Assembly: GCA_023390785.1 (NCBI GenBank)
Contig: JAEWCE010000077.1
Span: 1-13,355, forward strand
Direction: 5' to 3'
DNA: 13,355 nt
From: Pseudomonadota bacterium
Lineage (GTDB): Bacteria; Pseudomonadota; Alphaproteobacteria; Rhizobiales; Devosiaceae
Positions 6,512-13,355 of this stretch are shown here, piece by piece (the stretch's first letter is position 1; every line of letters begins with the position of its first letter). The notes below the pieces were generated by a model. It was not told the origin of the DNA. It saw nothing but the letters and a program-made list of their open reading frames with translations, and did not search any database. A program made the translations under genes and the position numbers.

Positions 6512-7330
6512 ATGGATGAGAAGCCTCATCGCGCAGAAGCCGCATGGCCGATTGTCTCCATCAAGGACCACAAAGCACCCTCGGTGTTCCGGCCCGAAGC
6601 CCTGCTGAGGGAAGCGCGCCGGCAGCGGCAGTTGCCGCTTGTCGCCGTCCCCGACATCTGTGTGCTTGATCCTGACGGTGATGTCGTCCGCCACCTCAAG
6701 CGGACCGGCGCCGGCCGCATCCATGAAGGTTGGGCCTGCTATCACACCGAGCTTCTTACCTTCGATCTCGATGGGCTCAGCGAGGTCGGCATCGTCGGCT
6801 GCGCCGTCGGCGCGCCTTTTGCGGTCCTGGTCGCGGAACAGCTTTTCGCGTCCGGCTGTCGACTGCTCGTCTCAATCACTTCCGCCGGCCAGATCACTCC
6901 GATCGGGCCGACGCCGTACTTCGTCCTGATCGACCGTGCGCTGCGCGACGAAGGGACGAGCTATCATTATTTGCCGGCCTCCACCTTTGCGGAAGCACCT
7001 GACGCATCGCTTCTCGCGCGTGTCGAGCAGGCTGGGCGCGCTCTGACGGGAATCACGCTGTATCGGGGGGCGACGTGGACGACGGACGCCCCCTACCGCG
7101 AGACCGACGCGGCGATCGCGCGGGCGCGCGATCTGGGGACGCTCGCCGTCGAGATGGAGGCGGCCGCCCTCTATGCCTTCAGCGCGACGAGCGGCCGTCC
7201 CGTCGTCTGCTTCGCGCACGTCACGAATGCGATGGCGCAGACGGAGGGAGATTTCGAGAAGGGCGAGGCGGACGGCGCGAAGGCGACTCTAGCTGTCGTC
7301 GCTGCCACGGCGCGCGCTTGGCGCAGTTAG
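6512..7330 (+). CDS. Nucleoside phosphorylase superfamily protein (PNP/UDP type)
   Basis: A 272-residue cytoplasmic enzyme of the PNP_UDP_1 superfamily, which splits the glycosidic bond of nucleosides with phosphate. Visible marks are the glycine-rich VGIVGCAVGAPFAV segment (92-104), the SAGQITP loop, YRGATWTTDAPYRET (184-198) and the hallmark VEMEAAALYA (213-222), whose Met-Glu contacts ribose. The N-terminal 85 residues are longer than in MTA/SAH nucleosidases and resemble uridine-phosphorylase-like members. It starts 21 bp after the regulator stop in the same direction, so it is probably co-transcribed. Two downstream enzymes use SAM, so it could recycle the adenosine-type by-product or trim a nucleoside intermediate, as proposed for arsenosugar pathways; neither can be shown here. 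The family is secure, the substrate is not. Confidence 0.85.
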   Translation: MDEKPHRAEAAWPIVSIKDHKAPSVFRPEALLREARRQRQLPLVAVPDICVLDPDGDVVRHLKRTGAGRIHEGWACYHTELLTFDLDGLSEVGIVGCAVGAPFAVLVAEQLFASGCRLLVSITSAGQITPIGPTPYFVLIDRALRDEGTSYHYLPASTFAEAPDASLLARVEQAGRALTGITLYRGATWTTDAPYRETDAAIARARDLGTLAVEMEAAALYAFSATSGRPVVCFAHVTNAMAQTEGDFEKGEADGAKATLAVVAATARAWRS

Positions 7331-7684
7331 CGGCGAGCGCACAAGTCTGACTGGGCACTGTGCCAGCGGCCTTCCCCGCCGTTCAAGGCAATTTGGGCCA
7401 AACCATCTGACATGACGTATCCTTGCCTGTACCGTTGAAAATCTCGCCCATCGTGCTGGGGCGGTATTCAAACTAGGTCGCACTTAGCCCCAGTGGCCGG
7501 CACGGCGTCGGTCTTCGCCCGCATCTCACCGATACCCCATGACCGACCGTTGCCCAATCGGGGGACTAAGTCGGTGCGTCGAGCGTAACCTTTCCGAAGC
7601 TCGATCGAACCGTCCTTATCGATGCCGCCAGGACTTTGCTGGACCGCTGCGACGATCGAAAGTACCGAAGGGGTCGCCACGAAA
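7331..7684. other. 354-bp gap, no gene recognised
   Basis: This stretch separates the phosphorylase from the VKOR-like gene. It holds a short bulged hairpin at 7351-7366 (CTGGGCACTGTGCCAG) without a T-tract, and a 70-codon minus-strand open frame (7468-7680) that resembles no family I know. A separate promoter for the VKOR-radical SAM-methyltransferase unit may lie here, but no convincing -35/-10 pair is visible. It may be the remnant of a deleted gene. Confidence 0.5.
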
Positions 7685-8080
7685 ATGAGTTCCTTCCGCT
7701 ACATCGCCTTTGCCGTCTCGGCGGCGAGCGCAGCCGCGATGTTCTACGTCGGGCTGTACCAGAGCCGTCTGGTCGGCAGCCTCATCTGTCCTTTCCTCGG
7801 TCAGCAATGCGAGGGCGTCGCCGACGCACCGTTCGCGCGGCCCTTCGGCGTTCCGGACGGCTACATTGGTGCCGCCTTGTACATCGTAATCCTCGGTTTG
7901 TTGCTCGCGCCGCCCGCCCGCTGGGTTTGGATCGCGCTGCTCGTCCTCGCGGGGGCCGCGACTGCGGCGAACGTGCTCGGCATCCGCGACATGATGAATT
8001 TTGGCGGCTACTGCTTCTACTGTCTGACGACCGCGATGCTGTCTCCGGTGCTGCTCTACTCGGTCTGGAAGCTCGGTTGA
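7685..8080 (+). CDS. VKOR-like membrane thiol-disulfide/quinone oxidoreductase
   Basis: A 131-residue inner-membrane protein with four predicted helices (about 5-25, 60-76, 79-98, 108-128) and the full cysteine set of vitamin K epoxide reductase homologues: a loop pair C35 and C42 (CPFLGQQC) followed by PFARPFGVPDGYIGAALY, and the active-site C110-FY-C113 in GGYCFYCLTTA. Bacterial VKORs pass electrons from thiols to quinone and thereby form disulfides. This one is a bare domain with no fused thioredoxin. The frame opens at 7622, but ATG 7685 is chosen because the hydrophobic N-terminus begins there; the ribosome site is weak (AAGGGG about 13 nt upstream). It directly precedes a radical SAM gene, so redox service to the cysteine-rich enzymes downstream, or disposal of sulfur-derived electrons, is plausible. 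Confidence 0.85.
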   Translation: MSSFRYIAFAVSAASAAAMFYVGLYQSRLVGSLICPFLGQQCEGVADAPFARPFGVPDGYIGAALYIVILGLLLAPPARWVWIALLVLAGAATAANVLGIRDMMNFGGYCFYCLTTAMLSPVLLYSVWKLG

Positions 8081-8097
8081 TGTCTGAGGAGCCAGCT

Positions 8098-9639
8098 ATG
8101 GAAGCGAAAATCGCCCCTGCATTGCCGCACAGTCTAGCTCCGGAGGAAGGCCCTCCCCGTCGGCGGGCGGATTCGGACTACGTCTTCCACGAACTCACCC
8201 GCAGCATCTGCCCGTCCTGCAGGACGGTAATCGACGCCAAGATCCTGTTCCGTGATAACAAGGTCTACATGAACAAGCGCTGTCCACACTGCGGGCCGTT
8301 CATGGCGCTCGTCTACGACGACGCGCAGGCCTACGTGGCGTTCGCCCGGTTCAACAAGCCCGGCACGATCCCGCTGGCGTACGGCACGTCCCACGACAAG
8401 GGCTGTCCGCACGATTGTGGTCTCTGTCCCGATCATGAACAGCACGCCTGCCTCGGCATCATCGAGGTGAACAGCACGTGCGACATGGACTGCCCGCTCT
8501 GTTTCGCGGACGCCGCCCCCGGCTTCAGCCTCACCATGGAGGAAGTCGAACAGATGCTGGACGACTACGTCCGGACGGAAGGCCGGCCGGAGGTGATCCA
8601 GTTCTCCGGCGGCGAACCGACGATGCATCCGCGGATTATCGACTTCGTCCGCGCCGCGCACGCCCGCGACATCCGCTTCGTCATGATCAACACCAACGGC
8701 AAGCGCATCGCCCGCGACGACAGGTTTCTGGCGGATCTCGAGAAGGTCCGCCCCTCGTTCTACTTCCAGTTCGACGGCTTCGATCGCGAGACTTACCGCG
8801 CGATCCGAGGGGAGCCCGACATCCTCGAAGAGAAGCTGCGCGCTCTCGATCGCCTGGCGCAGATCGGTCTCGATGTAACCATCGTCCCCGCGATCGAGCG
8901 CGGCATCAACGAGCATGAGATCGGACGCATTGTCGAGTTCGCGATCAAGCATCCGGCGATCCGAGGCGTCACTTTCCAGCCCGCCTTCCATGCGGGCCGG
9001 CACGTCGCCCACGACCCGATGACGCGCATGACGATTCCCGAGATCGTCCGGCTGATCGAGGCACAGACCGACGGCAAGTTCGTCACCTCCGATTTCGTGC
9101 CGGTACCGTGCTGCTTCCCGACCTGCAATTCGGTGACATACGCCTTCGTGGAAGACGATAAAGTCACCCCTCTGCCGCGCATCGTCGATGTCGGCGAATA
9201 CCTCGACTACATCGCGAACCGCATCGTGCCGGACTTCAGCCGCGAGGTAAGGACGGCTCTGGAAGGCCTTTGGTCCTCATCCTCCGTCGCGGGCTCCGAG
9301 GCGTCGGAGCGTCGGGTCGCAATTTCCTGTCAAACCTGCGAGCTTCCGGATGGCCTCGCGATCAACAGCATCGCAAAGAACATGATCATGATCATGCTCC
9401 AAGATTTCATGGACCCCTGGACGTTCAACCAGAAGAACCTGATGAAGTGCTGCAAGGAGTTCCTGTTGCCGGGCGGCAAGCAGATTCCGTTTTGCGCGTT
9501 CAACTCGGTCGGCTACCGCGAGCAGGCGCGCGCGCAACTCAACGCGATGGAGCCGGAACGCCGACGGGCGCGGAAGCAGGGCCGGCCCTACGAACCGAAG
9601 CCCGTCGTCTTCGACTTCAGCGACAAGCGCGCCCGATGA
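8098..9639 (+). CDS. Radical SAM enzyme of the tetraether-synthase (Tes)/MJ0619 type
   Basis: A 513-residue cytoplasmic iron-sulfur enzyme. An N-terminal Cys4 ribbon (C38, C41, C62, C65) is followed by an auxiliary cluster motif CPHDCGLCPDHEQHAC (103-118), then the radical SAM triad C128, C132, C135 (TCDMDCPLC), the SAM-binding FSGGEPT (169-175) and a C-terminal half with more cysteines (CCFPTC 338-343, CQTC 411-414, CC 451-452, C466). This architecture matches archaeal tetraether lipid synthase and the MJ0619 pterin methylase, and bacterial relatives of unknown function. ATG 8098 follows GAGGAG by 6 nt; ATG 8080, overlapping the VKOR stop as TGATG, is an in-frame alternative. Its stop overlaps the methyltransferase start (ATGA), so the two are translationally coupled. 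The substrate is unknown: lipid, cofactor or metalloid are all open. Confidence 0.88.
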   Translation: MEAKIAPALPHSLAPEEGPPRRRADSDYVFHELTRSICPSCRTVIDAKILFRDNKVYMNKRCPHCGPFMALVYDDAQAYVAFARFNKPGTIPLAYGTSHDKGCPHDCGLCPDHEQHACLGIIEVNSTCDMDCPLCFADAAPGFSLTMEEVEQMLDDYVRTEGRPEVIQFSGGEPTMHPRIIDFVRAAHARDIRFVMINTNGKRIARDDRFLADLEKVRPSFYFQFDGFDRETYRAIRGEPDILEEKLRALDRLAQIGLDVTIVPAIERGINEHEIGRIVEFAIKHPAIRGVTFQPAFHAGRHVAHDPMTRMTIPEIVRLIEAQTDGKFVTSDFVPVPCCFPTCNSVTYAFVEDDKVTPLPRIVDVGEYLDYIANRIVPDFSREVRTALEGLWSSSSVAGSEASERRVAISCQTCELPDGLAINSIAKNMIMIMLQDFMDPWTFNQKNLMKCCKEFLLPGGKQIPFCAFNSVGYREQARAQLNAMEPERRRARKQGRPYEPKPVVFDFSDKRAR

Positions 9640-10472
9640 CCGCCCTCGAAACCTCGCCGGAGACCCTCAAGCAATGCTGCGCGGCGGCCTACGACCATGA
9701 CGCCGTCAGGATCCTGGTCGGCGACGCGCTGCACCCCAGCGGTGCGCAACTCACCGAACGGTTGGGGAGGATGCTTGATCTGGGGCCGGACACCCGCATC
9801 CTCGACGTCGCGTCCGGACACGGCGGCAGCGCGCTGGTGCTCGCCGCCCGGTTCGGCTGCGAGGTCGTCGGTCTCGACTTCGGACGACGGAACGTGGAAG
9901 CGGCAACGAACGAAGCCAGAGAACGGGGACTCGCCGACAGGGTCGCGTTCTATTGCGGCGACGCCGAGAGATTGCCCTTGGCCGACGGGACGTTCGACGC
10001 CGTCATCTGCGAGTGCGCGCTGTGCACGTTTCCAGACAAGCCGACGGCGGTAGCGGAGTTCGCGCGAGTGCTAAAGCCCGGCGGACGGGTCGGCATCAGT
10101 GACCTCACCCGGAGCGGCCCCCTGCCCCGCGAGCTCGAAAGCGTCGCCGCCTGGATCGCGTGCGTTGCGGACGCACGGCCGGTCGACGAATATCGTGCGC
10201 TGCTCGCCGGCGCTGGCCTGGCCGTCGGCGATACGGAGGCGCACGACGGCGCCCTCGTCGATTTCGTGGCCGCGATCCGGTCGCGGCTGTTCGGGACGGA
10301 GATCATGATCGGGCTGAAGAAACTCGAATTGCCCGGCATCGATCTCACGACGGTCAAGGACATCGTGCGGTGCGCACTCGCCGCGGCGAAGTCCGGCACG
10401 CTCGGCTACGCGATCGTCACGGCCGCAAAGGACGCGGGCCCGCGCGCCAGCGACCTCAACGGACGACCTTGA
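9636..10472 (+). CDS. Cysteine-rich class I SAM methyltransferase (ArsM-like)
   Basis: A 278-residue cytoplasmic methyltransferase with a Rossmann core: motif I ILDVASGHGGSAL (55-67), acidic D81 after strand 2, GDAERLPLADGTFDAVICE (108-126) and VLKPGGRVGISD (145-156). Eight cysteines (14, 15, 75, 107, 126, 130, 176, 246) include the QCC pair at the N-terminus and CECALC; ArsM arsenite methyltransferases also rely on conserved cysteines, so a thiophilic substrate (As, Se, Te, Hg) is possible, but the positions were not aligned. ATG 9636 lies in the ATGA overlap with the radical SAM gene, and the frame upstream of it is a shadow of that gene. The tail (about 210-278) is an extra helical region beyond the core. 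The 3' end overlaps the DUF427 gene on the other strand by 17 bp, with no terminator between. Confidence 0.85.
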   Translation: MTALETSPETLKQCCAAAYDHDAVRILVGDALHPSGAQLTERLGRMLDLGPDTRILDVASGHGGSALVLAARFGCEVVGLDFGRRNVEAATNEARERGLADRVAFYCGDAERLPLADGTFDAVICECALCTFPDKPTAVAEFARVLKPGGRVGISDLTRSGPLPRELESVAAWIACVADARPVDEYRALLAGAGLAVGDTEAHDGALVDFVAAIRSRLFGTEIMIGLKKLELPGIDLTTVKDIVRCALAAAKSGTLGYAIVTAAKDAGPRASDLNGRP

Positions 10473-10740
10473 CGCCCTTCCAGAAAGCGACCTTGCCGGC
10501 GATGTTGGCGGCCGCGGGCTTAGGATCCGGATAGTACCAAGCGGCGTCGGGGTTCACGCTGCCGTCCACGTCGATCGTATAGTAGTGAGCTGTGCCTTTC
10601 CAAGCGCACGTGGTGACAGTGTCGCTCTTCTGGAAATATTGCTTGGATAGCGAATCCGGAGAGAAGTAGTGGTTTCCCTCGACGACTTCGGTTTGCTCCG
10701 CTTCAGCGATCACTTTGTCATTCCAGATAGCTTTCGGCAC
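10456..10740 (-). CDS. DUF427 domain protein
   Basis: A 94-residue protein of the DUF427 family, small beta-rich domains of unknown biochemical function widespread in proteobacteria and actinobacteria. The family marks are PKAIWNDKVIAEA at the N-terminus, VVEGNHYF (19-26), TTCAWKGTAHYYTI (43-56) and the closing AWYYPDPKPAAANIAGKVAF (67-86). Length matches single-domain members. The start is GTG 10740, supported by AAGGAG about 9 nt upstream; the further upstream frame to 10884 is arginine-rich and unlike the family. It converges on the methyltransferase with a 17-bp coding overlap. No signal peptide or membrane segment is seen. It does not look part of the sulfur or radical SAM units. Confidence 0.9.
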   Translation of the reverse strand: MPKAIWNDKVIAEAEQTEVVEGNHYFSPDSLSKQYFQKSDTVTTCAWKGTAHYYTIDVDGSVNPDAAWYYPDPKPAAANIAGKVAFWKGVKVVR

Positions 10741-11071
10741 GAATCCTCTCCTTACGTCCGGGCGCCCGCACAATGCCGGCGATGCAATCCGCCGAGGTTG
10801 CCGCGCTCTCCTGCACTGTTCGCTCGTCGTGGCGACTTGGTTACGTCGATTTGCGCCGAGGCAGGCCCGCCCCGACATCTTCAAGCGTCTCGATCAGCGG
10901 GGGGCGGTCCGCGAGACGCGGCGCCGCGGATGCTGCACGGCCGTCTTCACGTGCAAACTACCGTCCCTGGGCGGCCCGCCCGACTTGATCAGACGTTCTA
11001 CCAGTCGGTTCGTGTGATCGAACAACGCAACGGCCGCTAAATCTCAGCTTGAGACCCGGAGGCCAGCAGGT
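10741..11071. other. 331-bp gap, no gene recognised
   Basis: This stretch lies between the membrane-protein stop and the DUF427 start. Open frames here are short and arginine-rich, typical of GC-rich non-coding DNA. At 11042-11054, TCTCA-GCT-TGAGA forms a 5-bp hairpin 18 bp after the membrane-protein stop; on the minus strand it is followed by TTT, so it could be a weak terminator. A DUF427 promoter should lie in the left part, but none is clear. Confidence 0.5.
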
Positions 11072-11779
11072 CTACGTCGGGGCCAATCTTTGAAGCCGAA
11101 GCTTGGCCAGCAATGCGCGGATGGCCATGACATGCAGCACCAGCGCGAGCGGAGCCAGGAAGCCGGGTATGAAGGTGAATGGAAACGTCCCGATCGCGGT
11201 GTTTGGAATTTCCGCATGGACAAAATTGAGGGCACCGGGCGCCGTTAGCAACGCACGCAACGCAACATTTGCCAGCGTGGCGAGGCCAAGGAAATTCCAG
11301 GCCAATAGAATGCGCTCGCCGATCTGCCGCCGGGCATAGAGATAGGCCACGACCGGCGCCGACAGGCCGATCACAATGTCCCAGTTACCTCCGGCATAGG
11401 TGATCATGCGCGGCGCCATTCCGGCGAGCCAAAGTTGGTGCAGGAAGAGCTCAACCCCAACCCGAAAGACTTGGGCGGCAAGGATGATCCAAAGCGGGAT
11501 ACTGAGCGCCAGCCGCTCGCCCGCCGCCGATCGCGCCAGGAACAGTGCTACGAAGAGGAATACAGGTATCAGGAGAAAGGCCGGCCCAGGCGGCCGCAAC
11601 GAGGGGTCGCCAACAACGCCGGCATATCCCAAGACTCCCCCATAGACCAGCCACGCACCAAGACCGCCGAGTAAAATAAGAAAGGCGTTCGCCGACAGGT
11701 ATCGCGACAGCAGCAGAATGATGCAGGCGACTATGAAGATGACGTAGCCGATGAACATCGTGTCAATTCCGTAGATCAT
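11072..11779 (-). CDS. Multi-pass inner-membrane protein, function unknown
   Basis: A 235-residue, very hydrophobic protein with about seven membrane helices, beginning MIYGIDTMFIGYVIFIVACI. The middle has a conserved-looking stretch FRVGVELFLHQLWLAGMAPRMI followed by YAGGNWDIVIGLSAPVVAY, which I remember from uncharacterised membrane proteins of several phyla; no function is attached to them. ATG 11779 is preferred over the adjacent GTG 11782 because GGGAGG then sits at a normal 6-nt spacing. It starts 33 bp after the NmrA-like gene in the same direction and is probably co-transcribed under the MarR regulator. No catalytic or transport motif is visible. Confidence 0.8.
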   Translation of the reverse strand: MIYGIDTMFIGYVIFIVACIILLLSRYLSANAFLILLGGLGAWLVYGGVLGYAGVVGDPSLRPPGPAFLLIPVFLFVALFLARSAAGERLALSIPLWIILAAQVFRVGVELFLHQLWLAGMAPRMITYAGGNWDIVIGLSAPVVAYLYARRQIGERILLAWNFLGLATLANVALRALLTAPGALNFVHAEIPNTAIGTFPFTFIPGFLAPLALVLHVMAIRALLAKLRLQRLAPT

Positions 11780-11812
11780 CACATTCCTCCCTGGGGCGGC
11801 CAGATTTCGTTC

Positions 11813-12907
11813 TCACGCGTGGGCCGCGCCTTTCAACGATTGCTTCGTCGCGGAATTCGTTTGCTCGTGTTTGATACGCCAGTCGCTCGAATCGGCCGCG
11901 AGCTGTGCATGAGTAAGGAGCGGGTACTGCTGCTCACGCTCAAAGCGGTCGAGATCCTGGAGGGCGGTGAAGCCGATCCGGGCAAAGTCCCCGAGAGCGC
12001 GCAGTTTGTTGGCAAGGGTGCGGTGGGCATCGGGGCGAGCTGCATAACGGCGCGCGGTCGTTTCAAAGCTTTCCGGTGTCCGGCCCGTGACCTCCACGAC
12101 GTGACCGGTCGGCGCACCGATCTCGAAGGCTCCCTTCCGGTGCTCCTCGATATAGCGCCGCACATTGGTCAGTTCGAAGGTGCTCAACCCGAGGGCGCGT
12201 GCTGCCTTCATGAACATCCATAGCGGAACCTCCATGTGACGCACCGGGCGTTGCAGTACCCGTTCGAGCACGGCGGCCATCTCGGCCGCAGACAGAAGCT
12301 CCGGCCCGGTCGGGCGATAGCTGCGGCCGACGTGGCGGTCGGGATGCATCAGCGCCGCCACCACCACGCGAGCGATATCCTCATTCGAGGGCGGCGCGTT
12401 CCGGCTGGTACCGGTCGACATCGGAAACAGACCAAGTTGCGCCGCGAAAGGCACTAGGCGCAGATAGTTGTCAGCGAAGAAGCCCGGATTGACGATTACG
12501 TGTGCTGCGCCTGGCAGCATGGCGAAGAGATGGTCGACTAACCAGTTCTGTCGCGTTGCCAACGAAGGGTGGTCCGGCGCAGCGAGCCACTGGCTCAATC
12601 CGACCACGGCTTCGAGCCGGGCCTCCTTCGCAGCGACTGCAAAAGCCGCCGCGCCTTGTATCATATAGGGGTGCCAGGGCGGGCAGTAGAACGCCCGCGA
12701 TGTTCCACGCATCGCTTCCAGGAGCTGTTGCGAGTCGAACAGATCAGCCACGACGACGTCAGCACCGCGATTGCACAGATCCTCGCTGCGAGGGTCTGAG
12801 CGATGGACAAGTGCTCGCACCGGCCAGCCAAGCTGTAGTAATTCGGAAACGACCGCGCCTCCGATCTTGCCCGTCGCGGCCGTCACCAGAATTGTTGGAT
12901 GAACCAT
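11813..12907 (-). CDS. NmrA-like NAD(P)-binding oxidoreductase or sensor
   Basis: A 364-residue cytoplasmic protein of the atypical short-chain dehydrogenase (NmrA/HSCARG) group. The Rossmann motif is ILVTAATGKIGGAVV (6-20), followed by VRALVHRSD (30-38), which suits NADP(H), and ADVVVADLFD (49-58). The GLSQW segment (103-107) replaces the catalytic YxxxK of classical family members, and NPGFFADNYLR (140-150) is typical of NmrA proteins. The C-terminal 80 residues are an extension beyond the usual about 290. ATG 12907 has GGGGAGG 5-6 nt upstream. It follows the MarR gene by 63 bp and precedes the membrane protein. NmrA proteins are either reductases or redox sensors; which applies here cannot be told. 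Confidence 0.88.
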   Translation of the reverse strand: MVHPTILVTAATGKIGGAVVSELLQLGWPVRALVHRSDPRSEDLCNRGADVVVADLFDSQQLLEAMRGTSRAFYCPPWHPYMIQGAAAFAVAAKEARLEAVVGLSQWLAAPDHPSLATRQNWLVDHLFAMLPGAAHVIVNPGFFADNYLRLVPFAAQLGLFPMSTGTSRNAPPSNEDIARVVVAALMHPDRHVGRSYRPTGPELLSAAEMAAVLERVLQRPVRHMEVPLWMFMKAARALGLSTFELTNVRRYIEEHRKGAFEIGAPTGHVVEVTGRTPESFETTARRYAARPDAHRTLANKLRALGDFARIGFTALQDLDRFEREQQYPLLTHAQLAADSSDWRIKHEQTNSATKQSLKGAAHA

Positions 12908-12933
12908 GCAAACCTCCCCAAATCGATCGATGA

Positions 12934-12945
12934 TTGTATATGCAA
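12934..12945. promoter_or_regulatory. Near-palindrome, candidate MarR operator
   Basis: TTGTATATGCAA is a 12-bp palindrome with a single mismatched pair, of the TTG-N6-CAA type seen for several MarR/OhrR-family regulators. It lies between the MarR stop and the NmrA start, about 20 bp before its ribosome site, where a bound repressor would block an internal promoter. A second palindrome, ATCGATCGAT, is at 12922-12931. Confidence 0.45.
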
Positions 12946-12970
12946 CGACATGCGCAAATGAGATGGCGGA

Positions 12971-13355
12971 TCATCCCGACCCGAGCAGGTTTCCCGACAC
13001 CTTCTTCAGGACTGAAGTCCCATGATCGCCCAGCAGCGCTTCTGCTCGCCGCTGCGCCTGCTTCCATGCCGGAGTCACCTCGGCGAGCAGGGTTGCACCT
13101 TTTCTCGTGACCTCGAGCGGCAGCCCGCGTGCATCGATATGGTCCTGGACCTCAGTAATCCAGTCGTTGTTGAGCATTACCTGGAGATTGCGCGTCAACG
13201 TTGATCGATCGAGGTGCAGAAGGCGACCGATGTCGGCGCGACGAACAGGGCCCTCCTGGGCGACGACAACCAGAAGGTTGAGCTGTGATGCCTTCAGGCC
13301 GAACGGAAGCAGCAATTCGTCATAGATGCCGGTGATGACGCGCGCCACCAAGCGC
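12971..13355 (-). CDS. MarR-family transcriptional regulator (5' end outside window)
   Basis: About 128 residues of a winged-helix regulator; the frame is open to the window edge and the true start lies beyond it. Visible are the dimerisation helix RVITGIYDELLLPFGLKASQLNLL, the helix-turn-helix VRRADIGRLLHLDRSTLTRNL, the wing DHIDARGLPLEVTRKG and the C-terminal dimerisation helix. The wing has DARG where many relatives have the DxRxx wing arginine, which is compatible with DNA binding. No cysteine is visible, so a peroxide-type cysteine switch is unlikely unless it sits in the missing N-terminus. It probably controls the two genes downstream, given the operator-like site between them; the ligand is unknown. 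Confidence 0.88.
   Translation of the reverse strand, partial: RLVARVITGIYDELLLPFGLKASQLNLLVVVAQEGPVRRADIGRLLHLDRSTLTRNLQVMLNNDWITEVQDHIDARGLPLEVTRKGATLLAEVTPAWKQAQRRAEALLGDHGTSVLKKVSGNLLGSG

Noticed and set aside
7468..7680. 70-codon minus-strand frame in the gap before the VKOR-like gene
   Set aside because: No family resemblance and no clear ribosome site; noted in the gap entry but not called as a gene.
8134..9012. 292-residue minus-strand frame opposite the radical SAM gene
   Set aside because: Composition is that of a GC-rich shadow frame (Asp/Val/Arg/Ala), while the plus strand carries all radical SAM motifs.
10669..11040. Plus-strand frame of 123 codons across the DUF427 start and the following gap
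   Set aside because: It overlaps DUF427 on the opposite strand, is arginine/proline-rich and has no recognisable domain.

Overview
The window looks like chromosome from a high-GC alphaproteobacterium, probably Hyphomicrobiales (Bradyrhizobium/Rhodopseudomonas-like). This rests on base composition, on a tRNA-Arg(CCG) 3' half of alphaproteobacterial type and on gene content recalled from memory; no search was run. No rRNA, intact tRNA, insertion sequence or CRISPR array is visible.

Region 1 (1-2030) is the end of an integrated genomic island. It holds an AlpA-type small regulator on the plus strand, a convergent tyrosine-recombinase integrase on the minus strand, and a 45-nt 3' half of a tRNA-Arg(CCG) gene that starts exactly in the anticodon loop and ends with CCA. 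A 3' half with no 5' half is what an attR junction leaves, so the island lies to the left.

Region 2 (2031-3100) is a roughly 1 kb accessory segment with one DUF4238 gene. It abuts a DsrE-family gene of which only the N-terminal half survives, so there is a second recombination joint near 3100.

Region 3 (3099-10472) is the core: two divergent transcription units sharing the 74-bp control region 5748-5821, which carries nested inverted repeats. Leftward: a persulfide-dioxygenase-like metallo-hydrolase, an MFS transporter, a secreted or membrane SHOCT protein and the broken DsrE gene. Rightward: an ArsR-type repressor fused to a rhodanese domain, a nucleoside phosphorylase, then after a 354-bp gap a VKOR-like membrane oxidoreductase, a cysteine-rich radical SAM enzyme of the tetraether-synthase/MJ0619 type, and a cysteine-rich ArsM-like methyltransferase. 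The left arm looks like reactive-sulfur handling. The right arm looks like a redox-dependent SAM-chemistry pathway whose substrate is unknown (a thiophilic element such as As/Se/Te, or a lipid, are possibilities). This combination under a sulfur-type sensor is the best candidate for an undescribed system.

Region 4 (10456-13355) is entirely minus strand: a partial MarR regulator, an NmrA-like NAD(P)-binding protein, a multi-pass membrane protein of unknown function, a 331-bp gap, and a DUF427 protein whose 3' end overlaps the methyltransferase gene by 17 bp. A near-palindrome between the MarR and NmrA genes is a likely MarR operator.
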